Shown here one piece after another: positions 37,533-45,885 of a stretch of DNA of 64,000 nucleotides. The DNA lies in contig NZ_FMZX01000002.1 in the NCBI RefSeq assembly GCF_900101615.1, forward strand, positions 124,001 to 188,000, in the 5' to 3' direction. The position numbers and the translations under genes were made by a program. The notes below the pieces were generated by a model. That model worked only from the letters and a program-made list of their open reading frames with translations, did no database searches and was not told the DNA's origin. Each line of letters starts with the position of its first letter. The stretch's first letter is position 1. The DNA comes from Belnapia rosea. Its GTDB lineage: Bacteria; Pseudomonadota; Alphaproteobacteria; Acetobacterales; Acetobacteraceae.

Positions 37533-37940
37533 ATGAGCCTCGCCGACCATATCCGCCACGAGAGTGCGCGCCTGGCCGCGCTCTGCACCGCGTGTGGCGA
37601 CTGCGTTCGCGCCTGCCCGATGACGCCCTATGCGCCTGGTGTCGCGGACGCCGAGCCGGGTGCCGTCGCCGCCGGCATGGTGGAGGTGCTGCGCGACGGC
37701 AGCGGCACGCCGGAGGCGCGGGCCTGGATCGCCGCCTGCACCCGCAGCGGGGTCTGCACGCCCGCCTGCCCTGAGGGCATCGACCCGGCCTTCATGCTGC
37801 GCCTCGCCACCTGGCGGGCGAAGGGCGCGCTCGGCGACGCACCGCTGATCGCGGTGAAGGAGGACACCCAATTCTCGCCCAAGGTAAAGGCCTTTGCCCG
37901 CCTGACCCTGACTGAGGAGGAGCAGGCGCAATGGCTGTAG
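37533..37940 (+). CDS. HdrC-like 4Fe-4S dicluster protein
   Basis: A 135-residue ferredoxin-like protein. The first cluster motif is complete (Cys18, Cys21, Cys24, Cys28 in CTACGDCVRACP). In the second only three Cys are present (Cys69, Cys75, Cys79) and Ser72 stands where the fourth would be, so this cluster may be 3Fe-4S or have a Ser ligand. Such proteins pass electrons to a HdrB-type subunit. AGGAGG lies 9 nt before the ATG. Its end overlaps the next gene by 10 nt, so the two proteins are probably made together. Confidence 0.87.
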   Translation: MSLADHIRHESARLAALCTACGDCVRACPMTPYAPGVADAEPGAVAAGMVEVLRDGSGTPEARAWIAACTRSGVCTPACPEGIDPAFMLRLATWRAKGALGDAPLIAVKEDTQFSPKVKAFARLTLTEEEQAQWL

Positions 37941-38794
37941 GCAGCGGCGAGCGGGCCATCTTCTGGTATGGCTGCAACATGACCCGCCATGGCGAGGTCA
38001 TCCGCGCCACCACCCGGCTGCTGGAGGCGGTCGGCATCGAGGCGGTGACCACCGGCGGCCCGGCGAGCTGCTGCGGCAGCCCGAAGGACGCCAATGCCCG
38101 GATCAACGAGGGCATGGCCCGCCGCACCGTCCAGGCCTTCAACGCCACCGGCCGGGAGACCGTCGTCACCTGGTGCCCCTCCTGCCACATGAACATGCAG
38201 GACAGCATGGCGCCGGTGACGCCGACGAATTTCGAGACGGTGCATGTGACGGAGATGCTGCATGCGCGGCGGGAAGCGCTGCGGCCGCTGCTGACGCGCC
38301 CCGTACCGGCGCGGGTGCTGCTCCATGGCCATCTCGGCTTCCATGGCCGCGTGCCGGTGAACGGGTTGGTGCCGGACCTGCTGCGGCTCATCCCCGGGCT
38401 CGATCTGGTGGAGCATCCCTATCGGGCGCCCGGGCATATGTGCTCCTCTCTCACCGGCGTGCCCGGCGTGCCCGGCGTGCCCGGCGCGCTGGCCGATGCG
38501 CAGCGGGCGACGCTCGCCGCCATGGCGGAGACGGGTGCGGACACGCTCTGCACCATCTTCCATTCCTGCCACCGCGAGAATGTGGGGCTGGAGCAGAACC
38601 ATCCGGTCAAGGTGGTGAACTGGGTCCATCTCCTCGCCTGGAGCGCCGGCTGGGAGGCGGAGGATGGCTACAAGGCGATGCGCAACGCCGCGGACCCACG
38701 CGCGGCCCTTGGCGAGGCGCTGGTCGAGGCGGCCGGCGAGGTGCCCTTCGCCCGGCTGGTCGAGCCGGAGTTGCGCAAGCCGCCGCCGGTCTGA
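37931..38794 (+). CDS. HdrB-like CCG-domain protein
   Basis: A 287-residue CCG-domain protein. The first domain is canonical: Cys15, then Cys47-Cys48-Gly49, then Cys82-x2-Cys85, the pattern that holds a noncubane [4Fe-4S] cluster in HdrB. The second is degenerate: its first Cys is His (LLHGHLG), the CCG is CSS, and the last pair is CTIFHSCH. A three-times-repeated 9-bp unit (38456-38482) encodes GVPGVPGVP next to that broken motif. GAGGAG precedes the ATG. There is no HdrA or flavin subunit nearby. It is convergent with the Bug gene, the stops only 4 nt apart. Confidence 0.86.
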   Translation: MAVGSGERAIFWYGCNMTRHGEVIRATTRLLEAVGIEAVTTGGPASCCGSPKDANARINEGMARRTVQAFNATGRETVVTWCPSCHMNMQDSMAPVTPTNFETVHVTEMLHARREALRPLLTRPVPARVLLHGHLGFHGRVPVNGLVPDLLRLIPGLDLVEHPYRAPGHMCSSLTGVPGVPGVPGALADAQRATLAAMAETGADTLCTIFHSCHRENVGLEQNHPVKVVNWVHLLAWSAGWEAEDGYKAMRNAADPRAALGEALVEAAGEVPFARLVEPELRKPPPV

Positions 38795-38798
38795 GACG

Positions 38799-39779
38799 CT
38801 ACTCCACCTGCATCCGCAACTCGGCCACCAGCGGCCGTACCTGGGCGAGCTGAGCCCGCACCGCCGCGCCGAATTCCTCCGCCGAATTGCCGCCCGGCTC
38901 GGCTCCCAGCTCGGCGATCCGCAGCGCCACGTCGGGATGCCTGGCCGCGGCCGCGATCTCCTGCTGCAGCCGGGCGATGACCGGCGCCGGCGTCGCCGCG
39001 GGGGCGAAGAACCCGTTCCAGCCGAGCAGCTCGATGCTCGGATAGCCCTGCTCGCGGGCGGTCGGCACCTCCGGCAGGGCGGCTGCGCGCTGGGCGGCGA
39101 GGGTGGCGACCGGGCGCAGCGCCCCGGCCCGGATATTCGCCAGCGAGGAGGAGAGCTGGTCGCCGCCGAACTGGATGCGGCCGGCCAGCAGGTCCTGCAC
39201 CAGGGGCGCCGCGCCGCGGAAGGGGATGTGGTCGAGGCGGATCCCCGCATCGCGCTTCAGCACCTCGCCCACCAGGTTGATGGTGCTGCCCGGCCCCGTC
39301 GAGCCGTAGAACAGGTTGCCCCTCTCCTTCGCCACCGCGACGAATTCCCGCAGGTCCCGGGCCGGCACGGCAGGGTTGACGAGCAGCATCATCGGCACGT
39401 TGGCGCCCATGGAGATCGGCGCGAAATCCTGCTCGATCCGGTGCGGCGCGCGGCCGGCGAATTCCAGCGCCGCCGTCGTGGTGCAGAAGGTGAGGTTGTG
39501 GAACAGCAGCACATGGCCGTCGGGCGCCGCCTTGGCGACCACATCGGCGCCGATCGACCCGCCGCCGCCGCCCCTGTTCTCGACCACGACGGATTGGCCG
39601 AGCGTCTCGGTCAGCCGCTGGGCGTAAAGCCTGGCCAGGAGGTCCGTGGTGCCGCCGGCCGGGAAGGGCACGATGATGCGCAGCGGCCGCGTCGGCCAAG
39701 CCTCCTGCGCCGCCGCGTGCCCGGCCAGGGCCACTGCCGCGGCCACGAGTGCGCCACGCCGTCCCATCGGTGGTATCAT
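38799..39779 (-). CDS. Bug/TctC-family solute-binding protein (third of tandem set)
   Basis: A 326-residue periplasmic binding protein with a signal peptide (MIPPMGRRGALVAAAVALAGHAAA, about 24 residues) and family motifs TRPLRIIVPFPAGGTTDLLA and SVVVENRGGGGGSIG. GGGAGG precedes the ATG. It is the last of three adjacent Bug genes on the minus strand. The two upstream ones are more like each other than like this one, judging from shared segments such as SGFIGLFAPAR and SGFSGLLAPAR. Confidence 0.88.
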   Translation of the reverse strand: MIPPMGRRGALVAAAVALAGHAAAQEAWPTRPLRIIVPFPAGGTTDLLARLYAQRLTETLGQSVVVENRGGGGGSIGADVVAKAAPDGHVLLFHNLTFCTTTAALEFAGRAPHRIEQDFAPISMGANVPMMLLVNPAVPARDLREFVAVAKERGNLFYGSTGPGSTINLVGEVLKRDAGIRLDHIPFRGAAPLVQDLLAGRIQFGGDQLSSSLANIRAGALRPVATLAAQRAAALPEVPTAREQGYPSIELLGWNGFFAPAATPAPVIARLQQEIAAAARHPDVALRIAELGAEPGGNSAEEFGAAVRAQLAQVRPLVAELRMQVE

Positions 39780-39798
39780 TGCATCCTCCCTTGGTTCG

Positions 39799-40779
39799 TC
39801 AGCCCTCGATGCTGAGGTTCAAGCGCTCGGCGATCTCGGTCCATTCACGCAGGTTGCGGGCGATTTGTGCCTTGAAGGTGGCGGGGTCTTGGTAGTTCGG
39901 GATGGTGTCGATCGCCAGCAGGCGGCGATGCGTCTCCGGCTTGGCGGCGCCGATGCGGAACGCCTCCACCAAGCGGTCGAGCACCGGCTGAGGGGTGCGC
40001 GCCGGAGCCAGCAGGCCGGAGAAGCCGCTGAAGCTGAAGCGGCTGGAGAAGCCGAGCTCCTTCAGCGTCGGCACCTGCTGCATGGAGGGCACGCGCGCCT
40101 CGCCGCTGCTCGCCAGGGGGCGGATGCGGCCGGCCTTCATCATCTCGCCGGCCGCCGCCATGCTGTGGAAGCCGCCATGCACCTGGCCGGCCAGCATGTC
40201 CTGCAGCATCGGCGTCTCGCCCCGGTAGGCGACATGCGTCATCTCAAGCTTCGCCTCCTCCGCCAGCATCAGGGCGAAGGCATGCCCGGTGGAGCCGGGC
40301 GCGTAGGAGCCGAGCGAGAGGTCGCGGCCCCGGGCCCAGGTGGTGAACTGCTCCATGGTGGTGACCTCGGCCGGCACCCGCGGCCCGACGCAGAACAGGA
40401 TGGAGGTGGTGCCGAGCCGCCCGATGGGGGCGAAATCCGCCACCGGGTCATAGGGGAATCGCTTCATCACCACCGGGGTCTGCACATGGGTGGTGATGGT
40501 GAAAAGCAGCGCATAGCCGTCGGGCGGCATCTTGGCCGCCGCCTCGGTGCCGATCAGCCCACCGCCGCCGCCGCGATTCTCGATGATGATGCTCTGCCCG
40601 AGCTCCGGCGTCATCGCATCGGCGGCGATGCGCGCCCAGGTATCCGTGCCGCCGCCGGGCGGGAAGGGCACGATGAAGCGGATCGGCCGGTCGGGGTAGC
40701 TGCCCTGGGCCCGGACCATGGCGGGCGCCGCCAGCACGGGCAGCGCGGCGAGGAGGTGACGGCGGCGCATCTCAGCCAT
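39799..40779 (-). CDS. Bug/TctC-family solute-binding protein (second of tandem set)
   Basis: A 326-residue binding protein. The signal MAEMRRRHLLAALPVLAAPA precedes PIRFIVPFPPGGGTDTWA. It shares many segments with the gene just upstream (TPMLQDMLAGQVHGGFHSM versus APMLTDILGGRIQCGFHSM), so the pair arose by duplication. The start at 40779 overlaps the upstream stop by 8 nt; MRRRH at 40770 is also possible. Confidence 0.88.
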   Translation of the reverse strand: MAEMRRRHLLAALPVLAAPAMVRAQGSYPDRPIRFIVPFPPGGGTDTWARIAADAMTPELGQSIIIENRGGGGGLIGTEAAAKMPPDGYALLFTITTHVQTPVVMKRFPYDPVADFAPIGRLGTTSILFCVGPRVPAEVTTMEQFTTWARGRDLSLGSYAPGSTGHAFALMLAEEAKLEMTHVAYRGETPMLQDMLAGQVHGGFHSMAAAGEMMKAGRIRPLASSGEARVPSMQQVPTLKELGFSSRFSFSGFSGLLAPARTPQPVLDRLVEAFRIGAAKPETHRRLLAIDTIPNYQDPATFKAQIARNLREWTEIAERLNLSIEG

Positions 40780-41746
40780 CCACCGTGAGGTTCATCGCCG
40801 TCGCCAGCGCCGTCCATTGCTGCAGCTGGGTGGCCATCTCGGCCTTGAACTCGGCCGGCGGCAGGTAGCCAGCGAGGGTGTCCATCTCCTGCAGCCGCCG
40901 CAGCACGCCCTCCTGCCGCATGGCGCCGGCGAAGCTCTCGACCAGCCGGGCCTGGATCGGGGCCGGCACCCGGGCCGGGGCGAAGAGGCCGATGAAGCCG
41001 GACATGGCGAACTCGTCCTGATAGCCCAGCTCGATGAAGGTCGGCAGCTCCGGCAGGGAGGGGATGCGCCGCCGCCCAAGGCAGGCCAGCGGCCGCAAGC
41101 GCCCGGAGCGGATATGGTCGCCGGACGCGGTCATGCTGTGGAAGCCGCATTGGATGCGCCCGCCGAGGATGTCGGTCAGCATCGGCGCCTCGCCGCGATA
41201 GGCGATATGCGTCATGCCGAGCTTCTCGGCATCGGAGAAGAGCTGGGCGAAGGCATGGCCGGAGGAGCCGGTGGCGTAGGAGCCGAAGGACAGGTCCCGG
41301 CCGCGCGCATAGGCCACGAATTCGGCCAGGGTCCTCGCCGGGATCTCGGGGCGGATGCAGAAGGGCAGCGGCGTCGTGCCGACCTTGCCGATCGGCGCGA
41401 AATCCTCGAGCGGCTGGTAGGGCCAGCGGCGGAACACCACGGGCGACTGGATCAGCGGGCTGATGGTGTAGAGCAGCGTGTAGCCATCGGTCGGCCCCTT
41501 GGCGACGAGCTCCGCCCCCAGCATGCCGCCGGCCCCGCTGCGGTTCTCGATGACGATGGGCTGGCCGAGATCGGCGCTCATCGCCTCGGCAATGAGGCGG
41601 GACCAGATATCGGTCGCGCCGCCGGCCGGGAAGGGCACGATGAAGCGGATCGGGCGGTCGGGGTAACCGCCCGGATTGCCCCCTTGGGCAAGGGCCGGGG
41701 TGGCCAGAAGCGCGACCCCCAGGGCGGGCAGGCTCCGACGGCGCAT
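40772..41746 (-). CDS. Bug/TctC-family solute-binding protein (first of tandem set)
   Basis: A 324-residue binding protein with a twin-arginine-like or Sec signal (MRRRSLPALGVALLATPALA) and PIRFIVPFPAGGATDIWS. GGAGGAG lies before the ATG at 41746; upstream in-frame sequence to 41986 is not protein-like. It heads the tandem set of three, and its stop overlaps the next start. Three binding proteins without a membrane transporter suggest either use with a distant TctAB or a non-transport sensing role. Confidence 0.88.
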   Translation of the reverse strand: MRRRSLPALGVALLATPALAQGGNPGGYPDRPIRFIVPFPAGGATDIWSRLIAEAMSADLGQPIVIENRSGAGGMLGAELVAKGPTDGYTLLYTISPLIQSPVVFRRWPYQPLEDFAPIGKVGTTPLPFCIRPEIPARTLAEFVAYARGRDLSFGSYATGSSGHAFAQLFSDAEKLGMTHIAYRGEAPMLTDILGGRIQCGFHSMTASGDHIRSGRLRPLACLGRRRIPSLPELPTFIELGYQDEFAMSGFIGLFAPARVPAPIQARLVESFAGAMRQEGVLRRLQEMDTLAGYLPPAEFKAEMATQLQQWTALATAMNLTVDG

Positions 41747-41798
41747 GACGTCTCCTCCGTTTTCGTTGGAGGCAGAGTGGCCGAGCTTCGCCCGTCGC

Positions 41799-42446
41799 TC
41801 AATCCCGGTCCGGGTGGTGCCGGCCCGGCCTGGCGCGATAGGCCGGCAGCGACCAGCCGCGCAGGATCGCCGCGGCGCGGATGGAGAAGCAGGCCGCCAT
41901 CCCCGCCAGCAGTGCCGGGTCGCGCCAGATGCCCTGCATGCGCAGCAGGACGAAGGTTGCGGCCCCGGCCAAGGCGGCGAGGGCATAGATCTCCTTCCGC
42001 AGCAGCAGCGGGATCTCGTTGCAGATCACGTCCCGCAGCACGCCCCCGAAGGTGGCGGTGGCAACGCCGAGCAGCGTCGCGGCCCAGGGTGGGGCACCGG
42101 CGATCAGCGCGATCTCCGCCCCCAGCACCGCGAACAGGGAGAGCCCTACCGCATCGGCCCAGAGCAGGGCACGAAAGCGGTTCTCGACGCGATGCGCGGT
42201 GAAGAAGACCAGCACGGCGACGGCGCTGGCGACGGCGAGCAGCGCCGGGTCCCGCAGCCAGAAGACCGGGGTGCGGCCCAGCAGGAGGTCCCGCACCGTG
42301 CCGCCGCCGAAGCCGGTGACGGCGGCGATGACGATGAAGCCCACCGCATCGAGCTGCTTGCGCGAGGCGACCAGCGCACCCGAGGCAGCGAAGACCGCGA
42401 TGCCGGCCAGATCCAGCCAGCGCAACAGGGCCTCGACGCCGCTCAT
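41799..42446 (-). CDS. TRIC-type (UPF0126/YicG) membrane protein
   Basis: A 215-residue membrane protein with seven helices, matching the trimeric intracellular cation channel family in bacteria. Duplicated domain signatures are GIAVFAASGALVASRK with GFGGGTVRDLLLGR in the first half, and GTFGGVLRDV-type glycine motif (ATFGGVLRDVICNEIP) in the second. Bacterial members conduct potassium or amino acids such as glycine. MSGVEALL at 42446 is the natural start, though no strong ribosome-binding site precedes it. Confidence 0.88.
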   Translation of the reverse strand: MSGVEALLRWLDLAGIAVFAASGALVASRKQLDAVGFIVIAAVTGFGGGTVRDLLLGRTPVFWLRDPALLAVASAVAVLVFFTAHRVENRFRALLWADAVGLSLFAVLGAEIALIAGAPPWAATLLGVATATFGGVLRDVICNEIPLLLRKEIYALAALAGAATFVLLRMQGIWRDPALLAGMAACFSIRAAAILRGWSLPAYRARPGRHHPDRD

Positions 42447-42462
42447 CGGTCCGGGGCGCGGC

Positions 42463-43689
42463 CTATTCTGCCGCGACCATCTGGCCTCGGGCGGCGCTCT
42501 CCTTCGCGCTGCCGGCGCAGAGCAACGAGAGGCCGAGCAGCCCGGCCACCACCGGGAGCACCAGCATCGGATAGCCGGCATCGATCAGCAGGCCGATCGG
42601 CACCGGGGTGATGGCCGAGCCGAGCGGCAGCCCGGCGGAGACGAAGCCGAAGACCTTGCCGACCTGGCCGGGCGGGCAGGCATCCTTCAGCATCACGTCG
42701 CGCGGGGTGCGGGAGGTGCCGAGCGCCAGGCCCGCCACCACCGCGACCACCGGCAGCAGCACCTCCGGCATCGGCACTAGGCCAAGGGAGAGCAGCAGCG
42801 CCATGGCGACGAGGGTCAGCACCGTGACCATGCCGAGCAGGTTGCGCTTCGACTTGTCGGCGATCCAGCCGCCGACCAGCGTGCCGCAGGTCGCACCCAC
42901 CATGTAGCCGGTCAGCGCGCCGGAGGCGACCAGCACCGGCGTGCCCCAGAGCTTGCCGAGCACCGTCACCAGCCAGGCCTGCACGCCCGAGCCAGCCATG
43001 GAGGAGAGCAGGAAGAAGGCGAAGAAGAGCAGCATCGGCCGCGACAGCAGCACCTCGTGGCTGGAGGCCGCCTCCGCCGCCCGCGGCTTTGCCTGGTCGC
43101 GCAGCACGCCGCTCTGCAGCAGGATCGCCACGACCACCGGCACGCCGAGCAGGCCAACGGTCAGCAGCGCGCCGCGCCAGTCCATCACGCCGAGCAGCAG
43201 GGCGATGACCGGCGGGGCGAGGGCGAAGCCAAGGTTGCCGGTGAAGGTGTGCAGCGCGAAGGCCCGGCCGATGAAGGACTTGCTGACGCTGCCGGTCATG
43301 ATGGCGTAGTCGGCCGGGTGGATGACGCTGTTGCCGATGCCCGAGAGCACCGCGAGGGGCAGGATCATCCAGAAGACCGGGGCGAAGGCCATGGCGGAGA
43401 CGGACAGCGCCATCAGCAGCGTGCCGCCGATCAGGAAGGGTCGTGCCCCCCAGCGGTCCACCCAGAAGCCGACCGGTGTCTGCAGCACCGCCGTGGTGCC
43501 GCTCATCAGCGCGACGGTGAGGCCGAGGGCGGCGTAGGAAACATCGAATTCCGCCCGCCAGGCGAGGAAGAGCGGCGGCAGGCAGAGCATGTAGAAATGC
43601 GACAGGAAATGCCCGGTGCCGATCAGCGCGACGATGCGCATGTCTCGGCCACCGGCGGCGCCGGCTTCGGGTTGTGGCAGGCGGGTCAT
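42463..43689 (-). CDS. MFS transporter
   Basis: A 408-residue major facilitator with twelve helices. The motif GFWVDRWGARP between helices 2 and 3 is the family signature. A short basic N-terminus precedes helix 1 (IVALIGTGHFLSHFYML), and SGIGNSVIHPADYAIM is typical of the fosmidomycin-resistance/Nark-like branch. Substrate is unknown. The start at 43689 (MTRLPQPE) has a poor ribosome-binding site, and upstream in-frame sequence to 44010 does not look coding. Confidence 0.83.
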   Translation of the reverse strand: MTRLPQPEAGAAGGRDMRIVALIGTGHFLSHFYMLCLPPLFLAWRAEFDVSYAALGLTVALMSGTTAVLQTPVGFWVDRWGARPFLIGGTLLMALSVSAMAFAPVFWMILPLAVLSGIGNSVIHPADYAIMTGSVSKSFIGRAFALHTFTGNLGFALAPPVIALLLGVMDWRGALLTVGLLGVPVVVAILLQSGVLRDQAKPRAAEAASSHEVLLSRPMLLFFAFFLLSSMAGSGVQAWLVTVLGKLWGTPVLVASGALTGYMVGATCGTLVGGWIADKSKRNLLGMVTVLTLVAMALLLSLGLVPMPEVLLPVVAVVAGLALGTSRTPRDVMLKDACPPGQVGKVFGFVSAGLPLGSAITPVPIGLLIDAGYPMLVLPVVAGLLGLSLLCAGSAKESAARGQMVAAE

Positions 43690-43763
43690 GGTTGGGCCCC
43701 GATCGTTGTCGCCGCGCCTTCGGGCGCTGGCAGTGTCCGGCCCTTCCGGGTTAGCCTCGTGCC

Positions 43764-44032
43764 ATGCGCCGCGCAACCGGCATCGGCCTTGTCCTGCTCG
43801 GGGGCGGCCTCGCTTTCGGCCTGTCGCCTGCGGTGGCAGCTCGGCGGAATGCCAGGAGGCGCGGGCCCAGGGCCGGCCGGATGCCGAGCAGCTCTGCCGC
43901 AACTCGAGCGGCGGGTCGATGCTGCCGGAATGGCGTGTGGCGATCGAGCGGGGGGAGATGGCGACAGCGGCACTGAAGGTAGCGGTGGCAGTGGCGGTCG
44001 GGCTGCTCAATGCGGCCGCGATGGTGCCCTAG
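43764..44032 (+). pseudogene. Possible frameshifted small exported Cys-rich protein
   Basis: From 43764 one frame encodes a good exported-protein signal (MRRATGIGLVLLGGGLAFGL). Near 43823 the sense seems to move into another frame, which reads ACGGSSAECQEARAQGRPDA followed by a further Cys and a Ser-rich stretch, a pattern like small Cys-containing envelope proteins. The two parts join only with a frameshift. Either the gene is broken or the read has an error. The C-terminal frame is uncertain. It is divergent from the MFS gene. Confidence 0.3.
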
Positions 44033-44033
44033 C

Positions 44034-44903
44034 TCAGGCCGCCGCCGCGAGGTCCGGCCCTTCCAGGCTCTCGCGAATGAAGCGGATCAGCGGTTCGGCC
44101 AGCGGGTTCTGCCCGGCGGCATCGCCGAAGACACACATCTCGGCAGTGCCAAGCGTGGGCAGGCCCGGCACTTCCACCAGCCCCGGCGGCAGGCCGCTGC
44201 GGCCGAGCACGCTCAGCGCGAAGCCGGCCTGGGCCGCGGCCGCGACGCCAAGCAGGCTGGCCGAGACATAAACCACCTCGAAGGCCATCCCGGCCCGGGC
44301 CAGCGCCGCCAGGGCCCGATCGCGGAACATGCAGCCAGCCGGAAGCATGGCCAGAGGCAAGGGGCGGCCGGTCGGCGCCGCCCAATCCGGGGCGGCGACC
44401 CAGACCACGGCCTCGGTCCAGATCGGTCGGCCTTCGGTTTCGCCATCCCGCCGCTTGCCGAGCACCAGGTCGAGCGCGCCGCGTTCCTGGGCGGCCCGCA
44501 ACTCGTGGCTGCGGCCAACCTCGACCTCCAGGGCCACTTCCGGAAAGGTGCGGGCGAAGCGGGCCAGCAGCGGCGCCAGGTTGCGCGGCACGAAATGGTC
44601 GGCGACACCGAGCCTGAGCCGCCCGGAGACCGGTGGCGCGATCATCCGCCGTACCGCCTCGTCGTTCAGCGCCAGGATGCGCCTGGCATAGGCGAGAAGG
44701 GTCTCGCCATCACGCGTCAGCACGACGCTGCGGCTGGTGCGCTCCAGCACCCGGCGCTGCACGACCTCCTCCAGCCGCTTCACCTTCAGGCTGACGGCGG
44801 ACTGGGTCAGGCCAAGCGCCGCGCCGGCAGCGGTGAAGCCGCCCCGCTCCGCCACGGCGACGAAGCAGCGGAGCAGGTCGAGATCGAGGTCGGGAATGCG
44901 CAT
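44034..44903 (-). CDS. LysR-family transcriptional regulator
   Basis: A 289-residue LysR-type regulator. The N-terminal winged helix is LLRCFVAVAERGGFTAAGAA then LTQSAVSLKVKRLEEVVQRR; the effector-binding domain follows from about residue 95. The likely targets are neighbouring divergent genes, but none is divergent from it: the upstream DUF2076 gene is on the same strand. Effector unknown. Confidence 0.92.
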   Translation of the reverse strand: MRIPDLDLDLLRCFVAVAERGGFTAAGAALGLTQSAVSLKVKRLEEVVQRRVLERTSRSVVLTRDGETLLAYARRILALNDEAVRRMIAPPVSGRLRLGVADHFVPRNLAPLLARFARTFPEVALEVEVGRSHELRAAQERGALDLVLGKRRDGETEGRPIWTEAVVWVAAPDWAAPTGRPLPLAMLPAGCMFRDRALAALARAGMAFEVVYVSASLLGVAAAAQAGFALSVLGRSGLPPGLVEVPGLPTLGTAEMCVFGDAAGQNPLAEPLIRFIRESLEGPDLAAAA

Positions 44904-44938
44904 GGGCCAAGCATCCCTCAGCCCATGCGGCGCTTCAA

Positions 44939-45730
44939 TCAGACGTCTTCGTCGTAATCGCCGCCGGCATCGTCGACGCCGCCGGTGTCGTAGTTGCTCG
45001 TATCGGTATCGTAGCCGCCGCCCGTCGCGTCACTGGTGGAGGACCCATAATCCTGGCCCCCGCCACCCCAGCCCTGATCGGCCGCGGCCGAACCGGGATC
45101 GGTCCAGGGCGAGGAGGCGGGCACTGCCTCCTGGCCGAAATCACCGCCACCGCCGGTGGCGTCGGAGGTGGCCGCCGCCGCAGCGCCATGGCTGCCGGAG
45201 AAGGCGTTCATCAGCATGTTGCCGAGCACCATGCCGCCGGCAACGCCCGCCGCCGTCGTCAATGCGGTGCCGAGGAAGCCGGACCCGCCGCGCTGCTGCT
45301 GGAGCATCCCCGGGTTGTAGTTCGGGGGATAGACCGGCTGGGGCGGCGGGGGCATCTGCGGAGGCTGGCGGTTGCCGCCGCCGAACATGCCGCCGAACAG
45401 CCCGCCACCGCGCTGCTGCTGGGCCGCCTGCGCCTGGGACTGGGCGTTCTGCACCTCCCATTCCAGCTGGCGGATGCGGTTCTGCGACTCGACCAGCGCC
45501 GCTTCCTGCACGAAGGCAGTCTGGGTGATGCGGTAGCGGGCCTCCGGATAACGGGCGAAGAGGTCGTTGATCAGCGCATCCGCGTCACGATCGACCGGCG
45601 GCAGGTTGGGTCGCGACTGAGTGGCGGGCACGCTGCTACCGCCCCAAGGCCCAGCGGATGGGGCGGCCGCCGTCGCTCCGGCGATGCGCTCCACAAACTG
45701 GGTAATGATCCGGCGCTCTTCGTCGTTCAT
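44939..45730 (-). CDS. DUF2076 protein
   Basis: A 263-residue protein. The N-terminal part (MNDEERRIITQFVERIAG and YRITQTAFVQEAALVESQNR, ending in a short coiled coil LEWEVQNAQSQAQAAQQQ) is the DUF2076 domain. A long Gly/Gln/Pro-rich linker follows, then a hydrophobic helix (TALTTAAGVAGGMVLGNMLM) and an acidic, Asp/Gly/Tyr-rich tail. GAGGA precedes the ATG at 45730. The function is unknown; the layout suggests a membrane-associated envelope protein. Confidence 0.88.
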   Translation of the reverse strand: MNDEERRIITQFVERIAGATAAAPSAGPWGGSSVPATQSRPNLPPVDRDADALINDLFARYPEARYRITQTAFVQEAALVESQNRIRQLEWEVQNAQSQAQAAQQQRGGGLFGGMFGGGNRQPPQMPPPPQPVYPPNYNPGMLQQQRGGSGFLGTALTTAAGVAGGMVLGNMLMNAFSGSHGAAAAATSDATGGGGDFGQEAVPASSPWTDPGSAAADQGWGGGGQDYGSSTSDATGGGYDTDTSNYDTGGVDDAGGDYDEDV

Positions 45731-45885
45731 GGTCCTCGTGTCTCCCTGGCCCCGTTCCCGGCGGCCGCCGCCCTGTTTCCGGGCTGGTCCGGCCCTCGGT
45801 GCCACGAAGGGCGAAGTGGCCCGGATGCCGAACCGTTTCAAGCGGGGGCGGGGTTGCGCGCCCGTTTGAGGCAGGGGGCCAGCTC

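Noticed and set aside
37533-38794. Complete glycolate oxidase or lactate-utilisation operon
   Set aside because: No GlcD/GlcE or LutB/LutC partner is present in the neighbourhood.
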